64,000 nucleotides of DNA from Oceanobacillus oncorhynchi (GTDB taxonomy: Bacteria; Bacillota; Bacilli; Bacillales; Amphibacillaceae), in NCBI RefSeq assembly GCF_000821065.1, contig NZ_CDGG01000001.1:4464001-4528000 (forward strand), in the 5' to 3' direction. The notes beneath the pieces were generated by a model. The model was not told the origin of the DNA, did no database searches, and worked only from the letters and a program-made list of their open reading frames with translations. Shown piece by piece: positions 1 through 8,084 of the stretch. Numbering within the stretch: position 1 is the first letter of the stretch; each line of letters begins with the position of its first letter. The translations under genes and the position numbers were made by a program.

Positions 1-620
1 TATTATTTCAATTAAATATCATGGATGCATTAAAAATGGCATATTTCCCATTTATGCTGGCCTTTTTCGTACCGGACTTCTTCTCCAGCCTCGGCACCAT
101 GCTGGGTGTTGCTGGAAAAGGGAACATGCTGGACAAGAATGGAAACCTGCCGAATATTGATAAGCCTTTCTTAGTGGATGCAGGCGGTACCACCTTGGGC
201 TCCTTCTTCTCTGTCCCTGTCATGACAACCTATGTGGAATCTGCAGCTGGCGTCGAAGCAGGCGGCCGTACTGGATTAACTGCTGTTTCTACAGGAATTT
301 TATTTTTAGCAACCTTATTCGTTACGCCGATTATTATGATTATTCCTACAGAAGCAACAGCTCCAGCCTTGATTTTAGTTGGGTTAACCATGCTTTCTTC
401 TGTTAAAAACATTGATTTCACAGAAGTTACGGAATCATTGCCGGCATTTATTACCATCGTAATCACCATTTTCACTTTTAATTTCGGAAACGGAATTTCT
501 GCCGGTATTATTATGTATGTTGTTGTAAAAAGCTTGTCTGGCCGGATAAAAGAAGTTCATCCGGGACTGTTTGTTCTTGTTATCCCATTGATTATTTATT
601 TTATAACCTTAGCAGAATAA
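1..620 (+). CDS. Adenine/hypoxanthine permease, NCS2 (AzgA-like) family, C-terminal part
   Basis: Proton-coupled uptake of adenine or a related purine across the cell membrane. The reading frame is open back to the window edge, so only about the last 205 residues are seen and the true start lies outside. The visible part carries the AzgA-type signature around AYFPFMLAFFVPDFFSSLGT, the conserved stretch VDAGGTTLGSFF and then VESAAGVEAGGRTGL, followed by four or five hydrophobic membrane segments and a short polar end. The gene stops 21 bases before adenine deaminase, which fits an operon for uptake and deamination of adenine. Guanine/hypoxanthine as substrate cannot be excluded; the neighbour favours adenine. 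Confidence 0.88.
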   Translation, partial: LFQLNIMDALKMAYFPFMLAFFVPDFFSSLGTMLGVAGKGNMLDKNGNLPNIDKPFLVDAGGTTLGSFFSVPVMTTYVESAAGVEAGGRTGLTAVSTGILFLATLFVTPIIMIIPTEATAPALILVGLTMLSSVKNIDFTEVTESLPAFITIVITIFTFNFGNGISAGIIMYVVVKSLSGRIKEVHPGLFVLVIPLIIYFITLAE

Positions 621-641
621 AGCAACACAAGGAGGAAAAAA

Positions 642-2417
642 ATGATGAAATATAGTCGCAACCAAATCGTAGCTGCAGCACGCGGAGATATCAAAATGGA
701 TTTAGTTATCCGGAATGCACAGCTGGTTAACGTATTTACTGCAGAAGTATATCCTGCCGATATCGGCATAAAAGAAAATCGTTTTAGTGCAATTGCTGCG
801 TATGAAAATGGCAAACCTTCCTTTCCTATCGAGGGTGAAAAAGAAATCGATGCAAAAGGAAAATATGCCATTCCAGGATTGATTGACTGTCATGTGCATA
901 TCGAAAGCACAATGGTTACACCAGACATGTTTGCCCGCGAAGTTTTACGTCATGGCACCACAACAGCAGTTATCGACCCGCATGAAATCGGAAATGTCCT
1001 TGGAAAAGAAGGTGTGGAATACATGGCAGCCGCCAGCAGAAATCTGCCCGTACAATTCTTACTTACCATTCCTTCTTGCGTACCAGCGGTCCCAGGTGTG
1101 GAGACAGCTGGGGCAGCATTTGGTCCGGTAGATATTAATGAACTATTAGACTTGCCGGAAGCAGTCGGTGTTGCTGAAGTCATGGATTATGTCGGTGTCA
1201 TTAACCAAGATGATCGAATGGCAGGCATTGTGGAAGCTGGTCTGCAAAAAAATAAGCTGAACGAAGGCCATCTGCCAAGAGTATCAGGAAAAGATTTGCA
1301 CGCCTACCTTGCTGCTGGAGTAAATACAGATCATGAAAGCCGTAAATCAGATGAAATTATTGAGAAATTAAGGGCTGGCATGCTGATCTATATCCGGGAA
1401 TCCAGTGTCAGCCAATTTGCTGACATTGCTGCAGAAGCATGGAAGGTTCTTCCTTACGCTTCCAATATTGCCATGTGTACAGATGATGTGGAACCTAGTG
1501 ATATGCTGAAAAACGGACAAATGAGCCGGGTCGTCCGCCGCTGTATTGAAGAAGGAATTCCCGCACCATTAGCAATTCGCTATGCAAGTTTAAATGGTGC
1601 GGTCCGTTTCGGATTGAGAGATCAGGGAGCGATTGCCTCCGGCTATATCGCCAGCTTCTCCCTTGTCAACTCCCTTGATGAGATGGATATCAACGATGTA
1701 TTTGTCGAAGGAAAACAATTGGTGGAGGAGAAGCATTTAACAGAAACCCTATCCAGTGAAGTACCGCCACTAACAAAAAATACAGTTTCCATCCCTGTAT
1801 TAACAGAAGAAGATTTTCAAATTACTTCACCCGTACAGAACGGAAAAGTAAGAATCAATACGATGGAGATGCTTCCAATCGGTACTACACAGAAAAGAAC
1901 GGTGGAACTGGAAGCTGTAAATGGGGTTATTTCATCTCTCCCAGAGGATTGCCTATATGTTTCAGTAACTGGAAGACATGGGCAAGGTAGAAAACCATTT
2001 GTAGGTATATTGAAAAATGCTGGATTAAAAGAAGGAGCTTATGCTACTACGATTGCGCATGACAGCCATAACCTTGTCGTTGTTGGAAAAAATACAAAGG
2101 ATATGCTTCTAGCTGCCAAGCAATTAGAAGCTTCCGGCGGCGGACTTTGCCTTGTATCTAATCAAGAAGTCAAAGCACAAGTTAACTTGCCGATTGCCGG
2201 ATTAATGGCAGCGGAACCTGTGGAAGAGCTTGCACCAAAAATTGATTCCTTTAATCAAACAGCAGATTCCATGGGAGTAAAGGTTGGCAGACGCTCTCCT
2301 TCGATGGCATTATCTTCTTTAACCTTAACTGTCATCCCTGAAGTACGAATTACTGATTTAGGATTATTGGATGTAGCAACACAAAAGATGATTCCATTAT
2401 TTGAATCCGTAGAATAA
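642..2417 (+). CDS. ade: Adenine deaminase
   Basis: Hydrolyses adenine to hypoxanthine and ammonia in purine salvage. The 591-residue protein has the usual length of bacterial AdeC (577 in B. subtilis). The amidohydrolase metal motif HVH is at residues 84-86 (DCHVHIEST), followed by DPHEIGNV at 112-119, where a bridging acidic ligand and metal ligands of this family sit. The start follows a strong GGAGG at 631-635. It is co-directional with the adenine permease 21 bases upstream, so the two probably form one transcript. The original terminator downstream is split by an insertion sequence. Confidence 0.95.
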   Translation: MMKYSRNQIVAAARGDIKMDLVIRNAQLVNVFTAEVYPADIGIKENRFSAIAAYENGKPSFPIEGEKEIDAKGKYAIPGLIDCHVHIESTMVTPDMFAREVLRHGTTTAVIDPHEIGNVLGKEGVEYMAAASRNLPVQFLLTIPSCVPAVPGVETAGAAFGPVDINELLDLPEAVGVAEVMDYVGVINQDDRMAGIVEAGLQKNKLNEGHLPRVSGKDLHAYLAAGVNTDHESRKSDEIIEKLRAGMLIYIRESSVSQFADIAAEAWKVLPYASNIAMCTDDVEPSDMLKNGQMSRVVRRCIEEGIPAPLAIRYASLNGAVRFGLRDQGAIASGYIASFSLVNSLDEMDINDVFVEGKQLVEEKHLTETLSSEVPPLTKNTVSIPVLTEEDFQITSPVQNGKVRINTMEMLPIGTTQKRTVELEAVNGVISSLPEDCLYVSVTGRHGQGRKPFVGILKNAGLKEGAYATTIAHDSHNLVVVGKNTKDMLLAAKQLEASGGGLCLVSNQEVKAQVNLPIAGLMAAEPVEELAPKIDSFNQTADSMGVKVGRRSPSMALSSLTLTVIPEVRITDLGLLDVATQKMIPLFESVE

Positions 2418-2440
2418 CCAATAAAAAAAGCATGGTCCCA

Positions 2441-2443
2441 AGC
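2441..2443. repeat. 3-bp target duplication AGC, left copy
   Basis: AGC at 2441-2443 precedes the left end and AGC at 4124-4126 follows the right end. Three base pairs is a normal duplication length for the IS3 family. Confidence 0.7.
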
Positions 2444-2513
2444 TGATATGCTCCCTTTATAGTAGACAGAGAAATAATAAAAATTCTCTCCTACTAGGAA
2501 GGGAGTATTTTTA

Positions 2514-3206
2514 ATGTCTAAAAGAATAACCAAACATACGCTAGAAGAACGTATGGAGATTGTACAAAAGGTGACGGAAGAAAAGAAACCGATTAGTGCT
2601 ATCGCAAGAAAATATGAAATGTATGAAAATACGGTGAAAGAATGGGTTCGTAAATATAAAAGTAATGGGATAGATGGATTGAAGGAGTCAAGGAATTGGA
2701 AACAGTACCCAGAGGAATTAAAAAGACAGGCTGTAGCGTTCTATCTTGAACAAGAAAATAGCCTCAAGGTAACATGTGAACAATTTAATATTTCGTCCAC
2801 TTCCGTTTTACGTCGTTGGATAAAGCTTTATACTAGTGGTAAAGCAATAAAATCCACTAGTAAAGGAAGCGTTAAAATGAGCGAAGGACGTAAAACCACA
2901 TTCAAAGAACGGATAGAGATTGTCCAATATGCGATTGCCAATGATTCCAATTATCATCAAGCAGCGGAGAAGTATAAAGTTTCCTATCAACAGGTTTATA
3001 GCTGGGTTCGTAAATATGAGAAAGACGGAGAGCAGGCTCTTCAGGACCGCCGCGGGAAGACATTAGAAACTAAGCCAAATCTAACGGAAGAAGAAAAATT
3101 AAAGCTTCGGATTAAGGAATTAGAACACCGTAATCAATATTTGGAGGCAGAAGCTGGTCTCTTAAAAAAGTTAGAGGAAATCGAAAGGAGAGGATCGAAC
3201 GATTAA
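2514..3206 (+). CDS. IS3-family transposase OrfA (DNA-binding subunit)
   Basis: Binds the ends of the element and is the N-terminal part of the OrfAB transposase. The 230 residues contain three helix-turn-helix-like units: about 8-55 (ending WVRKYKSNGIDGL), 63-108 (ELKRQAVAFYLEQ... RRWIKLY), and 123-170 (again ending WVRKYEKDGEQAL). A leucine-rich segment near 195-225 is the usual multimerisation region. It is longer than IS150 InsJ (173 residues), consistent with an extra helix-turn-helix unit. The SD GGGAG lies about 8 bases before the ATG. Confidence 0.9.
   Translation: MSKRITKHTLEERMEIVQKVTEEKKPISAIARKYEMYENTVKEWVRKYKSNGIDGLKESRNWKQYPEELKRQAVAFYLEQENSLKVTCEQFNISSTSVLRRWIKLYTSGKAIKSTSKGSVKMSEGRKTTFKERIEIVQYAIANDSNYHQAAEKYKVSYQQVYSWVRKYEKDGEQALQDRRGKTLETKPNLTEEEKLKLRIKELEHRNQYLEAEAGLLKKLEEIERRGSND
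3164..3170 (+). promoter_or_regulatory. Programmed -1 frameshift heptamer A AAA AAG
   Basis: In the orfA frame the codons are TTA AAA AAG. Slipping back one base joins orfA to orfB. The -1 frame has a TAA at 3131-3133, so the orfB frame opens only just before this site, as in other IS3 elements. Confidence 0.85.
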
Positions 3207-4081
3207 GGAAACAAGTCCCGGCATTTGAAGCCATTCATGCCTATCATGAAGAAACAGGCACGCCGATTCAATTACTATGCGATATTTTAAAGGTGTCCCG
3301 CTCTGGATATTATAAGTGGCTGCATCACATACCAGGCGAACAAGAAGACGAAAATGCATGGCTAATCAAGAAAATCCAAATGATTTTTAAACAGTACGGA
3401 GGAATCTATGGCTATCGGCGAATCAGAATGGTGATTGATCGCAAATACGGAAAACGATATAATCTGAAGCGCATTCGTCGTTTGATGATTTTATTAGGCT
3501 TAAAATCATTTATCCGTCGTTCGAATGGATATTCTACCAAAACAAGCTACGTCAACATTGAGGAGAATATTTTGAACCGGGAATTTACGGCAGACAAGCC
3601 AAATCAGAAATGGGTAACGGATATCACACATTTAAAATACAGCTTGAGTCATAAAGCTTATTTAAGCGTCATTAAAGACCTTTATGATGGTTCGATTGTT
3701 GCCTATAAGGTTGGTTATTATAACAATAATGAGCTGGTTATGGAAACCATTAAAGCAGCACTGGAAGCAAATCCAGGTGCCACGCCTTTACTGCATAGTG
3801 ATCGGGGTTCGCAATATACATCGAGGGAATATCGTTTGGTGACAACAAAAGCCGAGATTACACGCAGCATGTCCCGTGTTGGGAAATGTATTGATAATGC
3901 GCCTGTAGAAAGCTTTTTTGGCCATTTTAAAAGTGAATCTTATGATTTAAAACGATATAAGAGCTTTGAAGAATTAGTAGAGGATATTGATCGATATATC
4001 CAATTTTATAATAAAGAACGTTACCAGGAGAAATTAAACAGCCTGACACCGTTGGAATATCGGGACCAGGCTGTTGCATAG
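3167..4081 (+). CDS. IS3-family transposase OrfB (rve/DDE catalytic part), made by frameshift fusion
   Basis: Catalytic half of the transposase. It has no good start of its own; the family resemblance begins well before the first GTG at 3293 (RKQVPAFEAIHAYHEETG... then LCDILKVSRSGYYKW), so it is expected as a fusion of about 522 residues with OrfA. Counting from the GTG at 3293, the integrase-core triad is D110 (KWVTDITHL), D170 (LHSDRGSQYTS) and E206 (PVESFFGHFK), spacing 59 and 35, normal for IS3. The C-terminus ends with the usual YNKERYQEKLNSLTPLEY. No inactivating change is seen. Confidence 0.9.
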   Translation, partial: KVRGNRKERIERLRKQVPAFEAIHAYHEETGTPIQLLCDILKVSRSGYYKWLHHIPGEQEDENAWLIKKIQMIFKQYGGIYGYRRIRMVIDRKYGKRYNLKRIRRLMILLGLKSFIRRSNGYSTKTSYVNIEENILNREFTADKPNQKWVTDITHLKYSLSHKAYLSVIKDLYDGSIVAYKVGYYNNNELVMETIKAALEANPGATPLLHSDRGSQYTSREYRLVTTKAEITRSMSRVGKCIDNAPVESFFGHFKSESYDLKRYKSFEELVEDIDRYIQFYNKERYQEKLNSLTPLEYRDQAVA

Positions 4082-4145
4082 AGTTTTTGTTTTTTTACTG
4101 TCTACTTGACGGGGCACAGTTCAAGCGGAAACCATGCTTTTTTTA

Positions 4146-4646
4146 TTATTTTGATTTTAAATGTTCCAATACCGCATCATAATCCGGATGGTCTGATACT
4201 TCTGAAACGTATTCCACATAAGTAATTTTGTTATTTTCGTCCACAACGAAAATGGAACGGGCTAATAAACGAAGCTCTTCAATAAGCACACCATACTTCT
4301 CGCCGAAATCTGCGGAGCGATGATCAGATAATGTTTCTACGTTTTCAATCCCATTTGCACCGCACCAGCGTTTTTGAGCAAATGGCAAATCCATGCTGAT
4401 TGTAAGTACCGATACATTATCCAGGCTGGCTGCTTCCTCATTAAAACGACGAGTCTGCTCGGAACATACACCAGTATCTAAAGAAGGCACAACACTGATT
4501 AGTTTCACCTTTCCTTCGTAATCAGCTAATGTTTTCTCAGATAAATCATTTGCAAGTACCGTAAAGTCAGGAGCATTGTTCCCTGCTTTTTGTTCTTCTC
4601 CTAATAATGTAACGGGTTCTTGTTTAAATGTAGTTTGTTTTGGCAT
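4146..4646 (-). CDS. tpx: Thiol peroxidase Tpx
   Basis: Thioredoxin-dependent peroxidase that reduces H2O2 and organic peroxides in the cytoplasm. The protein is 166 residues. The peroxidatic cysteine is C61 in [15 protein letters not shown] and the resolving cysteine C95 in KRWCGANG, the Tpx subclass pattern. The start is the ATG at 4646, preceded by GGGGAGGAG; the frame extends 11 codons further upstream but without a better ribosome binding site. Its stop reaches into the right arm of the terminator interrupted by the IS, so the insertion may have changed transcript ends on both sides. Confidence 0.95.
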   Translation of the reverse strand: MPKQTTFKQEPVTLLGEEQKAGNNAPDFTVLANDLSEKTLADYEGKVKLISVVPSLDTGVCSEQTRRFNEEAASLDNVSVLTISMDLPFAQKRWCGANGIENVETLSDHRSADFGEKYGVLIEELRLLARSIFVVDENNKITYVEYVSEVSDHPDYDAVLEHLKSK

Positions 4647-4738
4647 GATATTTCTCCTCCCCATCTTTACTATTATCATTCAATTCCTATTATGGGGCTT
4701 GTTATACAAACTGTCCAATTATAGCTATTGTAGACAAT

Positions 4739-5254
4739 CTATATTTCAAAACGGGTAAGAATCGATTCTAATTCTCCCTTTTCCTTTTCAGGCTCCTTCT
4801 CTGAAGTTTTTACCCGTTCTTTTTCATCTTTTTTATGATGATGCTGCTCTACTTTCTTTTCGCCACTTTTTTCTTTTTTCAGCATATTTGATCGCTGCAG
4901 CAGCTCTGGCAGTAAATCAATTAATTTTTCATACAGATGTGTATGCTGATCCATATGAACCAAATCCATCTTTCCTTCTTTTAATACGAGAAAAGCAACC
5001 GGTGTAATCGATACTCCTCCCCCGCTTCCGCCGCCAAATGGAATTTCGTGCTCTTCCACATCATCTGCCTTTAATTCTGACGGCATAAATTCGCTTCCGC
5101 CCGCCGCAAAACCAAAACCAACCTTGGAAACAGGAATAATCACAGTCCCATCGGGTGCTTTTAAAGGCTCTCCTACAATTGTATTTACCTCAACCATCTT
5201 TTGTATATTTTTCATTGCGCTAGACATCAAACCTTCTATTGGATGTTCTGTCAT
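4739..5254 (-). CDS. ytfJ: Sporulation protein YtfJ
   Basis: Conserved spore-former protein of the YtfJ family; in B. subtilis it is made in the forespore and is linked to spore lipid/germination function. The 171-residue protein has the typical core (GLMSSAMKNIQKMVEVNTIVG, then GGSEF and a glycine-rich GGGSGGGVSITPVAFLVL) and a long charged C-terminal tail of Lys/Glu/His. The start at 5254 follows AAAGGAGGT. It overlaps the last four bases of the gene upstream (ATGA), so translation is probably coupled to ytfI. Confidence 0.9.
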   Translation of the reverse strand: MTEHPIEGLMSSAMKNIQKMVEVNTIVGEPLKAPDGTVIIPVSKVGFGFAAGGSEFMPSELKADDVEEHEIPFGGGSGGGVSITPVAFLVLKEGKMDLVHMDQHTHLYEKLIDLLPELLQRSNMLKKEKSGEKKVEQHHHKKDEKERVKTSEKEPEKEKGELESILTRFEI

Positions 5255-5811
5255 TTTCTTACCTCCTTTATTTTCAATACACGCATGATTCCTAGAATAG
5301 TTTTTCCTAAGCGGAAGGAAATCATACACGAAAAAGCAGTCTCAAGACGGGCACTTTGAAAATCCGGCTGAACATTAATTTGCGGTTTCCCGCAAAGCTG
5401 AAGGTGCTGTGAAAGGTAACCGACCAGCCACCCTTTTACAGCCCACATTGTCCCGCTGGTGATAGAAGTAGTAAAGGCATTCCCTGTTCCTCCTTTGGTC
5501 TGCCATTTAAATTCAAGCACCTGCAATTCCTTTAATAAAGCTTGTAATCGTATTTCTTTTAAAACATGAAGCTTTTTCTCCCGCAACAGCTTATAAAAAT
5601 GGATAAATCCTTTTTCCATCTCTGCCTGGTTTGATATACGTAAATTCTTCTGCCTGATCACACACCATTTATAAAGATAGACAGAAATCTGTGCATCACG
5701 CATTTCCGGAAATTGATATTTAATTTTAATAATCCATTTACTTTGCAGGAAAAAAGCGATGAAAAAAACTATTCCTGCGATAAGAATTAAAATAATGTAT
5801 AAACTATCCAT
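5251..5811 (-). CDS. ytfI: DUF2953 membrane-anchored protein YtfI
   Basis: The 186-residue protein starts with one hydrophobic segment (residues 2-24, ILILIAGIVFFIAFF) followed by a mostly basic soluble part. Size, membrane anchor and position directly before ytfJ match YtfI (DUF2953) of Bacillus, which is co-transcribed with ytfJ during sporulation. Biochemical function is unknown. The conserved region includes LGKTILGIMRVLKIKEVRK at the C-terminus. Confidence 0.8.
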   Translation of the reverse strand: MDSLYIILILIAGIVFFIAFFLQSKWIIKIKYQFPEMRDAQISVYLYKWCVIRQKNLRISNQAEMEKGFIHFYKLLREKKLHVLKEIRLQALLKELQVLEFKWQTKGGTGNAFTTSITSGTMWAVKGWLVGYLSQHLQLCGKPQINVQPDFQSARLETAFSCMISFRLGKTILGIMRVLKIKEVRK

Positions 5812-6082
5812 AATCAGCGCTCCTGAATGTGTATTTTCAATTGGTTCCCTTTCCTATACCATTCACTATCTGTTCATATTCTAAAGAGAAATACCAGCTA
5901 GAAAATGTTATGATAAAGATAGAAAATGCTTATTTCTAAAGGAGGATGGTGCTCTTGCACTTCCTTTTGAAATAAAAAGCAGCTCATCCGTTCCTGTCTG
6001 ACAACATGACGGCTCTATATCATGGATAGAGCAGACTGACAGAAGCGTACAGTGCCACTATATTTTGTTTGGAGGTTATTAT

Positions 6083-6880
6083 ATGCAGAATCGAAATAAC
6101 ATTTTCTTTTATTACCACCCTCGACAGGAAGGCGAAAAAACAAATCACCTGAAATCGCTGGCGGAACAAAATGGTTTGAATGTCGTGAACGAATCTAAAG
6201 ATGCGTCTATTATTGTCAGTATTGGCGGAGATGGCACCTTTTTGCAGGCAGTTCGCCGCACCGGTTTCCGCCAGGATTGCATCTATACAGGTATCGCGGA
6301 TGGGGATCAAATTGGATTATACTGTGATTTTAGTATAACCAGATTTGAAGAAATGATTGATGCGGTCACAAATAATAAAATAGAAGTCCGCCGTTTTCCA
6401 ACAATTAAAGTGAGTGTGAATGGAGAAAAAGCTTTTTATTGCTTAAATGAAGTATCTCTGCGCTCCAGTATTATTAAAACGATTGTTATCGATGTTAAAA
6501 TAGACGATGAACATTTTGAAACATTCCGGGGTGACGGCATGGTAGTATCTACTCCTACAGGTAGTACAGGCTACTCCAAATCAGCTCACGGGGCAGTTAT
6601 CGACCCGTTACTGTCAAGCTTTCAAGTTTCTGAAGTCGCCTCTTTAAATAATAATAATTATCGTACATTAGGATCCTCTTTTATATTAAATCAGAATAGA
6701 AGACTGCAGCTGGAAGTCATTCAAGACGGCAATGATTATCCAATTATCAGTCTCGATAATGAAGCATGGCCTGTACAGCGCATTCGTCATGTAGACATCG
6801 AAATGGACAACACCGTTATAAAAACCGTCAGAATGTCAAACAACACTTTCTGGAATCGTATACAACGTACTTTTTTATAA
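6083..6880 (+). CDS. nadK: NAD kinase (first of two in the window)
   Basis: Phosphorylates NAD(H) to NADP(H). The 265-residue protein has the GGDG motif at 48-51 (SIGGDGTFLQAV) with the catalytic Asp50, and the second family motif FRGDGMVVSTPTGSTGYSKS. Start ATG 6083 is set by GGAGGT at 6071-6076; an upstream in-frame extension has no ribosome binding site. It is clearly paralogous to the enzyme at 30182-30985. Two NAD kinases are normal in Bacillus (YjbN and YtdI); this copy near ytf/thiI genes is probably the YtdI type. Confidence 0.92.
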   Translation: MQNRNNIFFYYHPRQEGEKTNHLKSLAEQNGLNVVNESKDASIIVSIGGDGTFLQAVRRTGFRQDCIYTGIADGDQIGLYCDFSITRFEEMIDAVTNNKIEVRRFPTIKVSVNGEKAFYCLNEVSLRSSIIKTIVIDVKIDDEHFETFRGDGMVVSTPTGSTGYSKSAHGAVIDPLLSSFQVSEVASLNNNNYRTLGSSFILNQNRRLQLEVIQDGNDYPIISLDNEAWPVQRIRHVDIEMDNTVIKTVRMSNNTFWNRIQRTFL

Positions 6881-6929
6881 AACGTAACTTCACTCAGCTG
6901 CAGTTCCAGGGGAAATTCTCCTTAATAAA
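6876..6929. repeat. Short hairpin repeat, degenerate copy
   Basis: Resembles the family seen at 42531, 49721, 50028 and 54021 (a TTCA-TTCAGC start, a purine-rich middle, then TTCTCC-TAATAAA). Weak match, listed because position and order agree. Confidence 0.4.
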
Positions 6930-6936
6930 ATAATTC

Positions 6937-6981
6937 AAAACCTGCCGCGCACTGCACTAATAAGCTGCGGCAGGTTTTTTA
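6937..6981. terminator. Rho-independent terminator after nadK
   Basis: Inverted repeat AACCTGCCGC / GCGGCAGGTT followed by a T-run at 6975-6980. A second hairpin, GGCTGCC / GGCAGCC at 6999-7026, lies next to the end of the SASP gene on the other strand. Confidence 0.8.
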
Positions 6982-7041
6982 TCAGATCCAAATATAAAGG
7001 CTGCCCCCGCATCAGCGGAGGCAGCCAGCCAATCATGTTAT

Positions 7042-7239
7042 TTATTTAGTTCCACCAAATTGTTGCTCAGCCATTGTTACTAATCTTTTCGTAATTTCTC
7101 CACCAACAGATCCGTTAGCACGAGAAGTTGAGTCAGGACCAAGTTGAACACCAAATTCCTGAGCAATTTCGTATTTCATTTGATCAAGTGCTTGTTGCAC
7201 TCCTGGAACAACTAATTGATTTGAGTTATTGTTTGCCAT
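7042..7239 (-). CDS. Small acid-soluble spore protein, alpha/beta type
   Basis: Coats and protects DNA in the dormant spore and is an amino acid store during germination. The 65-residue protein has the conserved blocks of the family: [25 protein letters not shown] with the GPR protease site at E-IA, and later [16 protein letters not shown]. The start at 7239 follows GGAGGTG. The frame continues upstream past this point but only through AT-rich leader and repeat DNA. A sigma-G-like promoter lies upstream. Confidence 0.95.
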   Translation of the reverse strand: MANNNSNQLVVPGVQQALDQMKYEIAQEFGVQLGPDSTSRANGSVGGEITKRLVTMAEQQFGGTK

Positions 7240-7262
7240 GTTGTTCACCTCCTTGGTAACTA

Positions 7263-7293
7263 TAGATTGCACCAAGCAGGGGAGAAACATGCA
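7263..7293 (-). promoter_or_regulatory. Putative sigma-G promoter of the SASP gene
   Basis: On the minus strand TGCATGT (7293-7287) and CAATCTA (7269-7263) are 17 bases apart. These resemble the forespore sigma-G -35 and -10 elements; a SASP gene is expected to be under sigma-G. Confidence 0.45.
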
Positions 7294-7431
7294 TTTGTTT
7301 TTATGGTAATTTTTTCTTGTGCATGTCCTTTTTATATTACTCAACTTTCGCACATTAAAAAGTAACTTTATCTCTATAGAAACAGGAGTTGATTGTTCCT
7401 TGGATAACTTCCTTGACAAAGAATAGAAGGT

Positions 7432-7616
7432 GAAGTGTAAAGCACCGCTGCGGAAAAACACTACGCTTTCCATGGGCTTGCGCTCAGCCTCCTCAAAAAA
7501 AGAAGTTCGCTTTTTTCTGCGGGGTCTTCCCACTGGGACTGCGATTACTCGCCCCGCAGAAGACCATTGCGCTTTCCCATAGGAGTCTCCGTGTTTTTCC
7601 TCCGCTAGTAGGATAT
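7432..7616. repeat. GC-rich modular intergenic repeat, copy 1
   Basis: More GC-rich than its surroundings and full of inverted pieces, e.g. TCTGCGGGGTCTTC at 7516-7529 against the CCCCGCAGAAGAC stretch near 7552-7564. It shares the module GGGACTGCGATTACTCGCCCC with other copies. Open frames across it are not gene-like. Together with copy 2 it fills most of the 7240-8084 gap. Confidence 0.7.
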
Positions 7617-7819
7617 TCTATACATGGAAAACACCTCACCAAATAGATGTTTAATCAGATAGAACATATTTTTCATGCTGTATGGTAAAATGTTCGACCA
7701 AGATTCCTTTCTGTACATCGAAGCTATCCTCTTTATTTCATATCCATGCTGTTATGATTGGGTTGTTCAGACGAAAGCTGCTATTTCATCCAACTCATTG
7801 AGATGTTATTTCTTTCATT

Positions 7820-8000
7820 CACTGCAGAATCCTATCAGAGCACAGGCCAACCACGCAGACTCCTAAGTGGTTTGCAGGCTAAGCCCGTGACTCCTGTCAC
7901 AACGCCTGCACTTGCACGTCCTGGGACTACGATTACTCGTCCCATCGAAAACATTTGTACGTCGGAAAGCGGAGTGGTTGGCCGGATATTTCACTAAAAT
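7820..8000. repeat. GC-rich modular intergenic repeat, copy 2 (divergent)
   Basis: Contains GGGACTACGATTACTCGTCCC near 7922-7942 and GGAAAGCGGAGTG near 7964-7976, both hallmarks of this repeat family in the window. The rest is diverged. Confidence 0.55.
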
Positions 8001-8084
8001 GCAAGCATGGTAATGGAGAACATGTTCCTCCTGGAATAGCAAGATATATTTGCTTATTCTTAGGTGCGAAAGTTGAGATATTAC

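Larger units (their letters stand above)
2444..4123 (+). mobile_element. IS3-family insertion sequence (IS150-like group), 1680 bp, apparently intact
   Basis: The ends are imperfect inverted repeats of about 26 bp: left TGATATGCTCCC... to GTAGACAG, right the reverse complement TGAACTGTGCCC... to GTAGACAG, with 17 of 26 matching and the conserved TG...CA tips. It encodes orfA, a -1 slippery heptamer and orfB with a full DDE triad. Both frames are open and a target duplication flanks it, so it looks recent and potentially active. Confidence 0.9.
2420..4147. terminator. ade/tpx shared terminator hairpin interrupted by the IS
   Basis: The left arm AATAAAAAAAGCATGGT is at 2420-2436 and its perfect reverse complement ACCATGCTTTTTTTATT at 4131-4147. 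Removing the insertion and one AGC copy gives a short-loop hairpin with A- and T-tracts on both sides, that is, a bidirectional terminator between convergent ade and tpx. The IS now sits in the loop, so the arms are about 1.7 kb apart. Confidence 0.85.
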
